In this document: positions 34,601-45,918 of the stretch, piece by piece
Layout of the letters: every line of letters starts with the position of its first letter
Position numbering within the stretch: the stretch's first letter is position 1
Assembly (NCBI RefSeq): GCF_000005505.3
Contig: NC_016134.3
Coordinates: 35,402,150-35,466,149 of the forward strand
DNA: 64,000 bases
Direction: 5' to 3'
DNA from: Brachypodium distachyon
Taxonomy: Eukaryota > Streptophyta > Magnoliopsida > Poales > Poaceae
The notes under the pieces: model-generated
What the model was told of the DNA's origin: nothing
Seen by the model: only the letters and a program-made list of their open reading frames with translations
Databases searched by the model: none
Translations under genes and position numbers: made by a program

Positions 34601-37548
34601 AAGGTCTTGAACTCCCTTAACTTAATGAACTTCAACTTCAGTATGTATAAGAATTGCCTTGAAAGATATAGGTATTTCTATTACTGTGACTAGTTTTTTT
34701 ATAAATTACAGCCTACAGTTGCTTCAGGACTGCTTCATATTAATTTTCATAAGAAGGCAAATTGTTATCGTCACTTTCTGACAATTGACCTTTCACAGAA
34801 TAAGGGCTCATCAAGTGCAGCTCCAGCTAAATCTAAGGAACCTTCAAATCAGGTTAGATGGAACCTGATCACACCGATACTGGTTACTGGTCACTACTAT
34901 GTTTTTATCCTCTTTTGGTACTCCCTCCGTCCCATATTAAGTGACGAAATATTACATGTATCTAGACACTTTTTGGGTATAGATACAGCCATATTTGGGC
35001 AAATGGAAGTCACTTAATATGGGACGGAGGGAGTAAATGAATTTCCTTCATTCATACACCCTCCGATCCATAATAAGTGTCTCAGAGCTAGTACAACTTT
35101 GTAAGTGTCTCAGAGCTAGTACAACTTTGTACTAAGTAGAAAATTTGAGACACTTATTATGGATCGGAGGGAGTACCATATATCTGAAACTGTCATGATT
35201 CTTTTTAGTTTATTTGCAAATAGTATCTTTTGCTGTATATAGTCAATGTCTCACCGAAACGATGGCACAGTTTAAGTCTGGTGTGAGGATGACAGATTTT
35301 TCAACTACGTGGTGTTGAGTTGATGCATTTTTCTCATGTGCTCGTGTTTTTCTTCTTACAAAGACATCACTTTTTCTCTTTCCTCACCACAAATTTATGC
35401 CCTGTGTGTAATGTTATAGTGCCTCCTAATCTTATGCTCTTCAATTGTTGAGACTCTACTTTTAACTTGCATTTATTTTGCAGGCACCCCCTACTCAGAC
35501 AGTACCTGCTAACCCTCCATCTCAAGCACCGGTGGTGCCAGCACCTCCAGCAGCTGCTGCACCAGCACCTATGTGAGTTTTCCTCATATTAGATAAATAA
35601 TTAAACCATATTTGACCCTTTTCAGTTGTATCCTGTTGCGTTCAAGGTTTCTTTTGTTTTCTTTTAAGTAAGATAATAGTATAGATAGAAAATGCAATTC
35701 TAGTACTGCTTTAGCATTTTAATTTGACATGCAATAAGATGCACAAGCCTATATCTGGATCTTTTTTATTGGTTAAACACAGAAAACATGTTACTTTTTA
35801 TCTTGCCCATAGTTCTTTTTTAACTTAAATAGGAAAGTTTCGAAAAGTTGGTAAATGGTGTCTGTTCGATCATTGATTTAGCTAGCGGTTACTGCCAGCT
35901 AACACTATCCTGATGTTTACTGAAATAGTGTACCTATCAGTGCTCCTACTCCAACTGCCACGGCCTCGCCAGCTTCTGCTGTGGCTGTCTCGTGAGTTGA
36001 TCTTTTTTCTTCATTTTATCTTATTTTCATTTGTAACCTCATAAAACACATTCCCGCTTGAAGATGGATATATTAATTCCTGTTTGTTCGGGAGCCCATT
36101 TGACATATCGTTACATGCTATCATTTGTACAGCACCGAAGCAGAAACTTATGGTCAGGCTGCCTCAAACCTTGTTGCTGGGGGCAACCTAGAGGCAACTA
36201 TTCAGTCAATTCTTGAAATGGGTGGTGGAACGTGGGACAGAGACACAGTGCTCCGTGCTCTACGGGCTGCATTCAACAATCCGGAGCGGGCTGTTGAGTA
36301 TTTATATTCTGTAAGGAGATGTCCTCTCTTAGTAATTGGCAGGTCTTCCTTGATTATGGCTCTCGATGTTCCACAATTTACACAAATTACTAGAGCCAGT
36401 GAAGGCATCATGTCTCTTGCTTACAGTAGACTGCATGAAGCTACAGACCTGAAAATATGTTTAATTGGAATCTCTTCTTGGTGATTTCATATCCTTTGGA
36501 AGTTTAGCTATCTTCAATCCATGTGGCATTGTACAGGAAATACATGTTGACGCACTTTAGGTTGCAGATTTTTTGGCAACAAAATTAATAGCCTTTGATC
36601 TTTCATGTAGGGAATTCCTGAGCCGATGGAGATTCCTGCACCACCACCAAGTGCCCAGCCAGCTGATCCTGTCCAGGCTTTACAGGCAACTCAACCTGCA
36701 GTTGCCTCTTCTGGACCAAATGCTAGTCCCTTGGACCTCTTCCCTCAAGTACTACGACCCCACCCCCACCCCCTTTTGATGTGCAGTTTCCTTGTTTGCA
36801 TAGTCCTAACTCTTGCCTTTTTTAACTTGCAGGCCCTTCCAAATGCTTCTGCAAATGCCGCTGGTGAGGGAAATCTGGATGTTTTGCGTAATAATGCACA
36901 GTTCCGAAGCTTACTGTCTTTAGTGCAGGCTAACCCCCAAATCCTACAGGTTCTTTTTCATGCTGCTGCTCTTTTTCCTGTGTTAAGCAGTCTGCTTCTT
37001 GTTACAATTGACTGATGGATTATTTGTTTACACTTTACAGCCATTGCTTCAAGAGCTGGGAAAACAAAATCCTCAGATTTTGCAGCTGATTCAGGACAAC
37101 CAAGCCGAGTTCCTTCGTTTAATCAATGAACCAGCTGAGGGTGATGAAGACGAGTATGAATCTTTTCCCTCTTCTTTACACTTGCTTTGCACGTTATTTG
37201 ACAATCTCGTACTTCCTTAACCAGGAATCTCCTAGACCAATTTGCAGAGGGAGTGCCTCAGACCATAGCGGTTACTCCTGAGGAGAATGAAGCTATACTT
37301 CGTGTAAGTTCATAGATCTTGAGAAAGTTTGTACTCTCTTCGCACCCACATTTTATGTACCCTGTCATGGTGGTTTAATACTTATTTGTCACACCACGAT
37401 ACAAATTTTGCATACACAGCTTGAAGGAATGGGTTTTGACCGGGCGCTTGTTCTGGAGGTGTACTTTGCCTGCAACAAGGACGAGACCTTGGCCGCGAAC
37501 TATCTCTTAGACCATATGAATGAGTTTGATGATGGCGCACCGCAGTAA
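31695..37548 (+). CDS. RAD23: RAD23 ubiquitin shuttle receptor / NER protein
   Basis: Eleven exons: 31695-31760, 34324-34485, 34799-34852, 35484-35572, 35929-35991, 36133-36310, 36611-36748, 36833-36949, 37041-37153, 37225-37303 and 37420-37548, 395 residues with all phases consistent. The UBL domain (1-76, starting [17 protein letters not shown]) is encoded exactly by exons 1-2. A Pro/Ala linker follows, then UBA1 (about 150-204, [20 protein letters not shown]), the XPC/Rad4-binding region (about 255-325, [16 protein letters not shown]) and UBA2 (about 350-392, [18 protein letters not shown]). Family members carry ubiquitylated proteins to the proteasome through the UBL and stabilise the XPC/Rad4 damage sensor, in nucleus and cytosol. 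Intron 1 is unusually long (2.56 kb). The gene is tail-to-tail with the Spartan-like gene. Confidence 0.96.
31761..34323 (+). other. RAD23 intron 1 (2.56 kb) with unexplained sequence
   Basis: The intron separates the first 22 codons of the UBL domain from the rest. Around 32790-32880 there is an LTR-like stretch (CTCTATATAAGAAAGCC, then TTGTAATAGTTGGCATTAAGC). At 33500-33900 there is GC-richer DNA open on the minus strand without a recognisable domain. These may be pieces of one old insertion, but I found no paired ends. Confidence 0.4.
34921..35033. mobile_element. Stowaway MITE (113 bp) in RAD23 intron 3
   Basis: It is a full-length element with CTCCCTCCGTCCCATATTAA at the left, the exact inverse at the right, and TA at 34919-34920 and 35034-35035. 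The near-perfect arms suggest a recent insertion. Confidence 0.95.
35057..35173. mobile_element. Stowaway MITE (117 bp) with internal 28-bp duplication
   Basis: The ends are CACCCTCCGATCCATAATAAG and its inverse ending GGATCGGAGGGAG, with TA at 35055-35056 and 35174-35175. A 28-bp block beginning AAGTGTCTCAGAGCTAGTAC is perfectly duplicated in tandem at 35075-35102 and 35103-35130. It lies 23 bp from the previous MITE, in the same intron. Confidence 0.93.
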
Positions 37549-40172
37549 GACAAGCTGGGTTGTTGCCAAACTACATGCAAATGCCACAAGCTCATTGGAG
37601 CAACTGTGTGGGGAGGCTTATACTGCTGCACTCGCATGGCAGGCCTTAGGATATCTTTTTTGTGATCTGTCTTTTCTTTAGTTTGTAATTCTTTTCTGCC
37701 TTACTATCAGTACATTCTCTAGATCATCTTTAAACGTTAATTACAGACTTGACGGCAGGGTATAAAAGTTCTCAGTCGGTGTTACTGGATCATGCTGATC
37801 TAGGCTGTTTCTTCAGCGAGCTCTTTGCTTCTGAACAACTGCAGTAACCTAGCTGCCTGACCTATATTACCGTGTGTCACCATTCTTATTGCCATTGCCT
37901 ACTGTGCGAATTGAATAATTATTTTGTGGTCAATATGGAGCCTCTGATCTTGTAATTGCCCTTTACGGCTTTCAGGTCATCGGGGAGTGAAAGCTCTATG
38001 GTTTCCTTACACTTACATGAATGTAATAATGATGAAACATGGGCAGTGTACAATTGTACATACGGACCCAAAAACAAAAACGGCAGAGCATAACTATCTA
38101 TATCTTGAGCGTAACATGGAGTCCACTGGGACAAAACATGCTTAGTATTTCAGTCCCTCGCCAGCTCTGGCTAATCTCTTCGGTGGGGTGAGCTGGGCTG
38201 AGGAGAACAACTGAGTCACGCAGCGGGGGTTTTCAAGGCCGAGGACCGGGGTAGATCATTGATCTGTGGAGCAGCCTTCGGTTACCAGCGTAGTGCTGTG
38301 AGAATCTGGGCGTACTTTGTTGGGCGAGTGTGCTAGGCATCTGTACTCCGATTCTTGCTTTGGATCGGACCTGTTACTGAAGCACGTGTTTATGTGACAC
38401 AATTTCTTTGTACCTATGAAGTTTGTCCGAAAAGCAAATTAAGCAACGGTTTACATGCAATATTTTACGAGACAAATTAGGCAAAGTTCAAATTATTTTG
38501 AACTACTTAACCTAGCAAAGAATGATTTCAAAATTAATCCTAGTAAATCGCTCCTGATTTGTTTTTACTCAGCTTCCATCTGGATCAACTGTCACTTCTG
38601 ATGCTTCGTGTTATTGTTGAAATCAGTGTCATTATTTGCTTCCTTTGTTTCATGTACTAGAGCTAATAATTAAAGAGAATGTTGTGCTACCATGTATTAT
38701 CTTGAAACATATAATTCACATTTGTTCACAAATTGAGTTTTTATAGGAGTACTTATAAGATATGCTTCTATATGTTGTACTCGCGTTTTTTCTTTTCTTT
38801 TTTTGCTTACTAGCATTTACTTTGTCCATAATTCAAGAAAGCTTAATAATAACTTTCTATTGTATGCTTCGGCACATTTTTTATATTTTTTTTGCTTATT
38901 TATGTGATGTTCCCTGGTTCTACAATGACCAACAAATATATTAGTTGCTTTCCTAGCTGTATCAATATTGCTTCAAAAGTAACTACTGGGTATTTCGGTT
39001 ATAGATCACCACCGTGTGCAGGGAGCTAGGGAGCCGCCGTGGTGGAGTCATCAGAACTGCTGCTTTCTTCTGACATTTCTTCTTCTATATCATGAGCAGA
39101 GGATTGTGGAAGATCACTAGCAGAAGCAGGAACTTGAGCACTAGAGGCCAGGCCTTTTTCTTCTCTTAGCAGGCTGCTCTACACTTTGAGCCATTGAGGA
39201 GGCTCTCTTTCTCTTGTCCTTCCTTCGTTGATAAGGAGGATGCTCTTGGTCTAGCAGATGGAGAAAGCTGAGTGAAGCCGGTATGGACTGTCAAGAAAGT
39301 CGCCGGTATCTAGGGGGAGACGTATTTATTACACGACCAGGAAGTCGACCGGTGGCAATTTGTGAGAATTAGATGGAAACACTTGCACATATGTTCGGAA
39401 GAACACTGAATGAGCGGGGATCGAATGGTCTGATCGGAACATCCCGTCGGACACCGGAGGGAAGAATTTCCCTATTTGTTGTGCATCACAGTATCTGATT
39501 CCTATTATCTTGTCAATCTTTTGAGGCTAGGGTTTATGCTAAATCTGAAGAAAGGCATCTACAGCTGGACCTTTCATTACAGTGTGGTCATAAGCAAATA
39601 AAAGCATACAGGGAGTTGTTACTCTTCCTTTTTTTAGAAGGGAGTTGTTTCTACAGCTTTGCCCAGCCCGTGAGTAAATCATTTTCCTTTCGTCTCCCAG
39701 CCTAAGTCACTAACCAAAACTACCAGCTACTACAATCCGGATTCTCTCCGCTCTCTTAGTCTTTACCCTTCAATTCCTTGTACCCCGTTCCCTTGTTTAG
39801 AATAACTCAAATGGAACAGCACAGCTGACCACAAACTGGAGCCAACACAACAATGTGAAAAATGTCATAACAACTAAAACAATTGTCCCAGGATACGCCC
39901 ATGTTTCAGTATTATACTCCAGTTAACCTTCGTCTGAAAACGTAGGATGTTTACACGCTCCAGATAGTCCAAATGCTCTCTGCCTCCACATCAAATTACT
40001 CATGCATGCCCAGATTAAACATTTAATGCTTAAATGACTGTGCCCTCTCTATATAGCAAGCACTAACCAGATCTAAACTACTGTTGAAGTCCGGAGAGCT
40101 GGTTGTCCATCCACAGAACACATTGCAATTAGTCCACAATGAGCAGAGAAGAGTGATGTAACAGAAGTAAGC
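37549..40172. other. Tail-to-tail intergenic region (RAD23 and Spartan-like 3' ends)
   Basis: This holds the 3' untranslated parts of both convergent genes and AT-rich DNA. Apart from a possible coding remnant at 39030-39290 nothing is recognised. Confidence 0.55.
39030..39290 (-). pseudogene. Possible C-terminal coding remnant, unidentified
   Basis: On the minus strand a Ser/Glu-rich reading (QLSPSARPRASSLSTKEG, then after a frame change AQVPASASDLPQSSAHD and EEEMSEESSSSDDSTTAAP before a stop) looks like the tail of a protein, for example a transposase or nuclear protein. It is broken by a frameshift and stops. I do not recognise the parent gene. Confidence 0.3.
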
Positions 40173-43100
40173 TCAGTCATCATCAGAAATGTCTATTATG
40201 TCAGGGCTACTGCTTGTCTCAGCTGGCAGAGGTGGAGCCACTTGATTACCGACAATGGAGCATGTAGTTGGTGGAGTAATCACCTGGTCAACAATGTCCA
40301 GGCACGATGCTGGCTCAGATCGATAACCTATCCTTGGCTGTGTATGTTGTTACATCCCCCGTGGCTGCTGTTTTTAGCAGTAAATACAACTGTCAGTTAC
40401 AAGTAAAAGGGAAGACTTTTGTTTGCAGCAAAAAAAGGTTCAGCATCACACGCTGCTCCCTAGCTGTACTGTCTGTCGAAAGCATAAACATAATTAATCA
40501 GTATGGCAGCGCAAGCTCCCCCAGGGGGCATTCTGTACGTGGCATGTTAAACAGCTAAAATGGCATATCCAATCCTATCCTGTATTTCAGCTAAAAGTCT
40601 ACTGGAAATATATACTATCAACAAGGTGTCAATATATGCGTGGTATAGATAAGATAAATGAACAAATATCACAATAGCTTAGACGTAGATATCTCAAACA
40701 GCCAACAATGGGAGTAGTGAGATTTTGTATATCAAAAAAAGAGCATCAGCTATGTACACACTAGCAAAGCATATCTGATCAATAAACAAAATACTGGGCT
40801 CAGATTAACAATCAAACGTGAAACTTCCAAAAGCTGGGCAGAGGGTATGCTCCAGCCAGCTACAGATTCCATCCAATAAAATAGGCATCATACAACACCA
40901 AATTGCGTCTCAAAGAGTCAATCCAGCAAAAGCAAGATGTATGTTAATTATAACCTGATAGGTTGCTTACCTCAACATAAGTTCGCCGTAATGATCCAGA
41001 CGTAGGTTCAGTAGGTGCTGCCACAAATGAAGGCCTCCCTGCTCAAGTAACACTCCGAGATAAGTAACAAGAAACATGGAAGCAAGTAAGAGCTTAACAA
41101 AAGATACTGGCCTGAGCTGAAGTCACTGTTTGGCACGCCATACATATTAAGTTGCTACAAAAGAGCAAAGTAGGTCTCAGAAATAGGAGAAGAATTCAAA
41201 GCATGAGCATATATGGCAAGTGTGTAACAGGGTTAACAACACAAGCACACACCTGAGGAGCTCCAGGGGCTTGAGTCCTCGCCTGGCCCACAGGAGGGGC
41301 AACAACAATGTCCAAGCATGGAACGGGTGGTTGGCTCTGATCTCTAGGCGCTTGAGTAATCACCTGGTCTGAAGGAGGGTTTACAACAATATCCAAGCAT
41401 TGAGCTGGTGGCTGGGACAGATCTCTAGGGGCTTCAGTCACCACCTGGACAGCAGGATCGATAACAACAATCTCCAAGCATTCAGACAGTGGTTTGGCTT
41501 GTTGAGATGAGACTTCTTCGGGAGGTTGGGCCTTGATGGAGGCTTCACTGGTATATCGCTTCCTTGAACGTGCACAAGTTATCTGAGATAAGCGTTCTCT
41601 CTCTCTTTTCCTTCGCTCTGTTCTCTTGTTTACAAGCGGCTCGGCTGATCCACTTGACCCTTCTGATTCATAGATGTTCTGCCACACACTGACACACGCA
41701 TACTCCTTTTTCCTAGCAGAACCCCTGGTTTTTAAGGAGATCTTACCCAGTACTTTTGCATTGTTGCAACACACAAAAGAGGAAAGCCCATTCTTCTCCG
41801 ATGCACCCAATTCACGCTTCCGTTTTCTAGTAGCATACACGGCACAGGATTTCTGAAAGGCTTCAGGCATCTTGCCTGCTTGGTTCGTTGTGCTACCTCC
41901 TGGCAGTTTTGCAACCCCATGTTTCTCTGATGCGACCGAGTTTTGCACTAGCTTCTGTTTTTTCTGAGGTGCAGCAGACAGGACACTTGTTTTCTTGGTG
42001 TCCTCCGGCTTATGCAGCTTCTCTGCCTTCCTGGAGGTGCTACTTACTGGTGGTTGTGTAATCCCATGTTTCTTCAATGCAACCGAGTCTTGCACTAGCT
42101 CCAGTTTTTTCTGAGGTGCAGCAGGCAGGGCACTTGTTTTCTCAGTGTCCTGTGGGTTATGCAGCTTCCCCGCCTTCCTGGAGGTGCTACTTCCTGGTGG
42201 TTTCACATTGCCGCACCCCCTTAGAGGGAGAACCATGTGTTTCTCCGATGCAACCAAGTCTTGCTCTAGCTCCAGTTTTTTTGAAGGAGCGTTTAGTGGG
42301 ACACTGGATTTCTCAACTTCATCCGGCTTATGCAACTTTCCTGCATTCATGGAGGTGCTACTTCCTGGTGATTTTGCATTGTTGTAACCCCCTTGAGAGA
42401 CAACCCTGTGTTTCTCTGATGCAGTCACGTCTTTCTCTGGCTTCAGTTGTTTTGGGGATGCGGCAAGTGGGACACTGGATTTCTCCACATGCTCAGGCTT
42501 ATGCCACTTGTTTGCCTTCCTGGGCATGCTACTTCCTGGTTGTTTTGCATTGCTGTAACTTCCTAGAGAGAAAAAATCACGTCTCTCCAACGCAACCGAG
42601 TCTTGCTCTACCTTCAGTTTTTTCTGAGATGCAGCAGGCCGGGCACTGGGTTTCCGAACATCTTCTGTATTAGAAGGATTATGCCACTTATCTGCCTTTC
42701 TGGAGATGCTACTTCGCGCTGATTTTTCATTGTTCCAACTTCCTAAAGATAAAATCTTGTGCTTCTGCGATGCAACCAATGTTTGCTCTGGCTTCAGTAT
42801 TCCCAGAGTGGGAGCAGGTGAAACAATTACTTTCTGAAAGTTTTCAGGTATATTCCTCTGGTCTGCCTTCTTTAAGGAGCTATTATCCAGTGATTTTGCA
42901 TTGCTGCGACTCCTTGTAGAGAAAAGCTCATGCATCTCCGTTGCCTCGTGCTTCGACTTCAATTTTTTACATGAAGAGGCAGGCAAAACATCTGCTCTCT
43001 GCAAGTCATCAGGAATATTACTCTTGCCTGCCTTTTTTGAGGAGATACTACCCCGTGATTTTGCATCATTGCAACCCACTACACGTAAAAGCTCACGTTT

Positions 43101-45918
43101 CTCTGTTTCAGCAAACTCTTGCAGCGGCTTCAGTTTTCTTAAAGAGGCAGCATGCAAAACAATTGCTTTCTGGAAGTCTTCAGGCATATTCCTCTTGCCT
43201 GCCTTCTTTGAGGAGCTACTACCCAGTGATTTTGTGTTCGTGCCGCCTGTTAGAGAAGGGAGCTTAACTTGTGCATTTGGTTTTGCGACAGTACCATTCT
43301 CCTGCAATTCATCTGAATATGATTCTTGTACAGTTCCTTGTGACTCAGACATTTCAGATTTTCCAGTCATAAGCCTCCTCCCACCTGAAGAAGCTATGTT
43401 GTAAGTTGATATGGTTATAACATGAACATGAAATTACTACAATAATGAGAGCTATAACAAAAATTCTTACTTAGCATGGAAGTATTTGATGCTTCAATTG
43501 CAGACACAATAACAAAAAAATATTGATTGTAGTCCAAACTAATTTAGGTGAACTGCATACTAGGACAACTATGAAGCACAGGAGCCAAGTTTGACCTCCA
43601 TACTCCTTATTGGTTAGTTCAGAGCTTATAATAAACACTATATTAGATAGCTGAATTTAGACATATACCTTTGGGAACCTTCTTTTGACCTGGTGTATCT
43701 CGTGCTTTGTTCAGAACATATGTACCACCACAATCCATTTTGTGGCTGCAGAAAATAGCATCAGTCAATGAAGACCGTTGAATTTTACTATGCAAGCATT
43801 GGCTGAAAGTAAATCTTATCTAGAATACTCTATAGAAGTCACTGAGAGTATTAGATAACAAGCAGATGGAATATGCATCTAGCGATCAGTTTGAGAGGTC
43901 ATTTTGCATCAAAATGTTTGACAGGTAATTTCAAAAACATTCCAAGAGCATATCTTGTTGACTTTGTGGGATAAAACAACAATTGAGAATATAAAGTGCA
44001 GATTTTACAACACTATCCACTAAATGTGAGGAGTTATATGTCAGGGTAAAATTATACAGTCTTACTTGTGCCAGTAGCAAAGCATGTTGCCACAGGTTCC
44101 ATCTTCGCTAAAATTCTCAATACAGCAGGAATCAGATGGAGGGCTCAGCTTCTTCGCCCTCATAAGTGTACTGCTACATGATTCACACTGAAATGTAGAA
44201 AATTGAACATGCCAGTAAGAGTTAAAACTAGAAATAAATTTAACAACATAAAGGAGACATAAAAGCAGAGAACTACGGGAACTAATACCTTCCACAAAAA
44301 GCCGTCGATACCGCAGAACGTTTCCGGACTGAAATCATGGGTGGTTGTGATACAGTAGCCACTACTTGGTCTCTAGGTGGCCAAAGAGCGAAATCATCAG
44401 TTGAGCATAATGGCTTAGAACTTAACGGCCAGAAAATACTAACCAGGTCATCCTCAATGGAGCAAGCGTTGATAGCATCCATCCAATCACGGAAAAGAGG
44501 ACCATGATTCCTGCGTAAATTAGTGAATTCACAGAAAATTTAAGCAGCAGGCAGTCTGGGAGCTGAATAAAATTGAACATACAATCTTAGTTATAAGGAT
44601 ACGGGCATTTACCAAATGCACTTCCCACCATGCTTTACAAATATGATTGCATGAATCATCAGATGCAGCAGGGTGTTCTTCAGATCATCATTTGTGCGAT
44701 ATTTCAGCATGGGCTCATAGAGTGTTATGATATTGTTGCCTTCTCCAAAGGAACATGATCCAAAACATCTGCTTATAGACTTATGAGTGCTCTATTTTTA
44801 AGTTTTCAATATAAAATTCGAAAGAAGAAAGTTTAATAACTGAGCAAAACACTATATAATACACATTTTGCAAACCAGAATCAACGTATGGTAAGAAAAT
44901 CTGTTGCTGAAATACAGCTAATGCGATAATGAACTAATGAAGGATGTGATGCATTCTAATAAAACGGATGTTGTACTTAGCTTAAGCAAGCAATTCAATG
45001 GGGGAATTCGTTTTTTATGTTCTTTAGTAGTCAATTTTGCAATGCAAATATATATACACACACCAAAATATTAAGCAGAGCTTGTAATGTACATGTATTA
45101 TATCTCTTAATAGAAACTTGAAACATGGTTGCGACATATGCTTTCTCATATAAATCGGAGTTTTCGTAATCATGTCACAAAGACTTCGTACAGTTCAATC
45201 TGTCACTGAATGATCAGTCTTCAAGGGACGTTGCTCTGAAGCCATAAACCTGAAAAATATGCTTGTGTTCAATATACACAACACTTGAAAGTACTCCCGT
45301 AGACCTAATCCGTATGTCCCTAACCAAGGCGGGAAATAATCTTAGAGCTGCACCTGCATCATATGAATGTGGGAGCGGCAAGAAAGAGTTGAGATTTTTG
45401 CATGATTTCTTCGGAAGCACCGAGCACCTCCCAACTACTAGGAAAGGGAAGGGAAGGCTCCATGACTGGTGCGCAGGTCAAGAAAGAAAAAAGGAGGCAT
45501 CTTTTATGTGAATCGAAGCGCCTAATGCTGAAGACTGGAGCATCTTTGCGAAGATGACGGATAATCTAAAGCTCCATGATCCTAGGTATGGACTGTTGCT
45601 GCGAATATTTTAAAAACAAACATTGGTGATGTATGTAGCCATCCCCTGCGGAGGATTCCAACAGCAACAACAACAACTTGGCCCCAAATTCAAAGAGACG
45701 GGGAGGCCAAGCAGCAGCAGCAGCAGCAACAAGACGGAGAGGAGAGACCTACGCAGTAGCACGCACCTGATCCTTTTGGTGTGCGGGGAGGTCCACCTGA
45801 CGGAGAAGGCGGCGGCGTCGAGCGCGCCGCGGAAGTAGAGCTTGTCGTAGTGCCGGAAGAGCTCCCACACGTCCGGGTTCTCCTCCACGGCGTCCGGATC
45901 CGCCAGCACCAGCGCCAT
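40173..45918 (-). CDS. SprT/Spartan-like protein with long repetitive tail and altered HExxH motif
   Basis: Ten exons on the minus strand: 45767-45918, 44613-44768, 44444-44510, 44289-44372, 44066-44187, 43669-43745, 41253-43384, about 41112-41154, 40971-41038 and 40173-40313, about 1013 residues. The N-terminus (ENPDVWELFRHYDKLYFRG) is a SprT-like domain. It is followed by the site LLHLMIHA (residues 84-91), NHGPLF with the third histidine, and a cysteine-rich zinc segment (KCESCSSTLMRAKK, CGNMLCYWHNHKMDCGG). Known relatives (SPRTN/Wss1 type) are nuclear metalloproteases that cut DNA-protein crosslinks with HExxH. Here the CTG codon at 44660-44662 puts Leu at the catalytic Glu position, so proteolysis is doubtful. 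The tail has nine 50-60-residue repeats and ends with a SUMO-interaction-like IIDISDDD. The exon 8 boundaries are ambiguous: the best-looking frame needs a GC donor. Confidence 0.87.
41766..43238 (-). repeat. Nine tandem protein-coding repeats in the Spartan-like tail
   Basis: Residues about 269-759 consist of nine units of 49-60 residues. Each starts near NAKSxGSS, continues with a KAGK or KADK basic patch and a PE/PxD segment, and ends near KKLxxxQxxVASEKH. Units 5 to 8 are the most alike (GSSTSRKAGKLHKPED type). The large ORF is uninterrupted despite repeat expansion, suggesting selection for the frame. Confidence 0.88.
45660..45733. repeat. CAA/CAG microsatellites in intron 1 of the Spartan-like gene
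   Basis: An AACAGCAACAACAACAAC run near 45659-45676 and an AGCAGCAGCAGCAGCAAC run near 45713-45731 lie just downstream (minus strand) of the exon 1 donor. Confidence 0.7.

Noticed and set aside
42077..43404. Plus-strand ORFs opposite the Spartan-like repeat exon
   Set aside because: Their repetitiveness only mirrors the coding repeats of the minus strand.
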